A DNA stretch of 7,254 bases from Deltaproteobacteria bacterium (lineage in GTDB: Bacteria > Desulfobacterota > Syntrophia > Syntrophales > UBA2210). Numbering within the stretch: the stretch's first letter is position 1; each line of letters starts with the position of its first letter. Where the stretch lies: positions 1 to 7,254 of the forward strand of contig JAFCZZ010000070.1 of NCBI GenBank assembly GCA_019314085.1. Reading direction: 5' to 3'. Shown here piece by piece: positions 6,866 to 7,254 of this stretch. Position numbers and translations under genes: made by a program. Under the pieces are notes generated by a model. That model was not told where the DNA came from. It did no database searches and saw only the letters and a list, made by a program, of their open reading frames with translations.

Positions 6866-7123
6866 ATGCCAGCCATCATCAACCGAGCCAGATTATACCT
6901 GGGCATCGAGGTGTTGCGGTGCCCGCGGTGCAAGGCAGCGGTGTCGGTGCCGGTGCATACGGACCTGCCGGAGCGGGTTTATTTATCTTGCGCCGGCTGC
7001 AACTACCGCGCAATGCTCAACACAGCACCAATACTAGATAAATACGGCATACCGGCCGGGTTGAGCCGGGCCGAACGCCGGCAAACCGCTCGACATTTGC
7101 AGGATAACATAACAAAGATTTAA
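6866..7123 (+). CDS. Small zinc-ribbon protein
   Basis: An 85-residue protein starting one base after the hub's stop, with GAGGAG at 6853-6858 seven bases before ATG 6866. It carries two cysteine pairs, CPRC at 19-22 and CAGC at 42-45, separated by 19 residues. This knuckle spacing fits a zinc ribbon with four Cys ligands, and the residues between are strand-like (VSVPVHTDL, ERVYLSC). The C-terminal third is basic and helical (SRAERRQTARHLQDN). There is no membrane segment. Zinc ribbons of this size may bind nucleic acid or merely stabilise a small fold. In a tail operon the protein could be a structural or assembly factor, or a regulator carried as an extra gene. The gene is real by its start site and packing; its function is unknown. 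Confidence 0.82.
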   Translation: MPAIINRARLYLGIEVLRCPRCKAAVSVPVHTDLPERVYLSCAGCNYRAMLNTAPILDKYGIPAGLSRAERRQTARHLQDNITKI

Positions 7124-7134
7124 AGGAGGTCGAT

Positions 7135-7254
7135 ATGGCCCTGATGGATTTGAGCTTTTGGGATAATTACAAACATACAATCGAAGCGCTCAGCGGTGGC
7201 CGAAACACAGTTGAATTTGATGATCTTGACCTGCCCAGCGTGATGGTGCGGATA
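7135..7254 (+). CDS. Putative tail-tip adhesin (FGE/C-type-lectin-like family), 5' end only
   Basis: The gene runs off the right edge after 40 codons. ATG 7135 is preceded by AAAGGAGGT at 7122-7130, overlapping the previous stop codon. The visible peptide includes LSFWDNYKHTIEALSGG and DLDLPSVMVRI. The hydrophobic helix, the S-G-G-x-N-T-V turn and the P-S-V-M-V-R-I strand are, from memory, how some phage proteins begin that later contain a formylglycine-generating-enzyme-like or C-type-lectin fold and bind the host surface. Location after the hub gene is where such receptor-binding proteins sit. Only the N-terminus is available, so the diagnostic fold and any variable region lie outside the window. 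A generic minor tail protein is the alternative. Confidence 0.45.
   Translation, partial: MALMDLSFWDNYKHTIEALSGGRNTVEFDDLDLPSVMVRI

Overview
This window is a tail-morphogenesis segment of a tailed bacteriophage or prophage. All genes are on the + strand and are packed end to end with overlaps or gaps of no more than about 15 bases. Almost every start has a strong Shine-Dalgarno sequence (GGAGG type). The gene order (frameshifted tail assembly chaperone, tape measure, Dit-like distal tail protein, large tail hub) is that of a long-tailed siphovirus-like particle. No contractile sheath or tube gene is visible. The DNA is GC-rich and the Shine-Dalgarno sites are classical, which fits a Gram-negative, proteobacterial-type host. 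A Desulfobacterota-type host is my impression from protein style only and is not proven by the sequence.

Layout: 1-165 is the 3' end of the short tail assembly chaperone (gpG-like). At 144-150 an in-phase A AAA AAC heptamer can shift ribosomes into the -1 frame. That frame is open to 461 and has no ATG, GTG or TTG start before 273, so the window very probably encodes a G/GT-type programmed frameshift pair. Two small genes follow: 468-758, a compact beta-rich protein resembling a tail-fibre tip domain, and 773-1108, unrecognised. The tape measure protein occupies 1105-3627, a Dit-like protein 3620-3991, and a 957-residue tail hub 3991-6864. The hub seems to carry two extra beta-rich, possibly sugar-binding modules. 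A small zinc-ribbon protein (6866-7123) and the first 40 codons of another gene (7135 onward) close the window. The N-terminus of that last gene looks like phage adhesins of the formylglycine-generating-enzyme/C-type-lectin type, some of which are targets of diversity-generating retroelements.

How the parts work together: the two chaperone forms would coat the tape measure protein and recruit tail tube subunits. The tape measure sets the tail length. The Dit-like protein and the hub close the tip, and the hub's extra modules together with the downstream protein would contact the host surface. No promoter, terminator, tRNA, CRISPR array, insertion sequence or attachment site is visible. The operon promoter probably lies upstream of the window.
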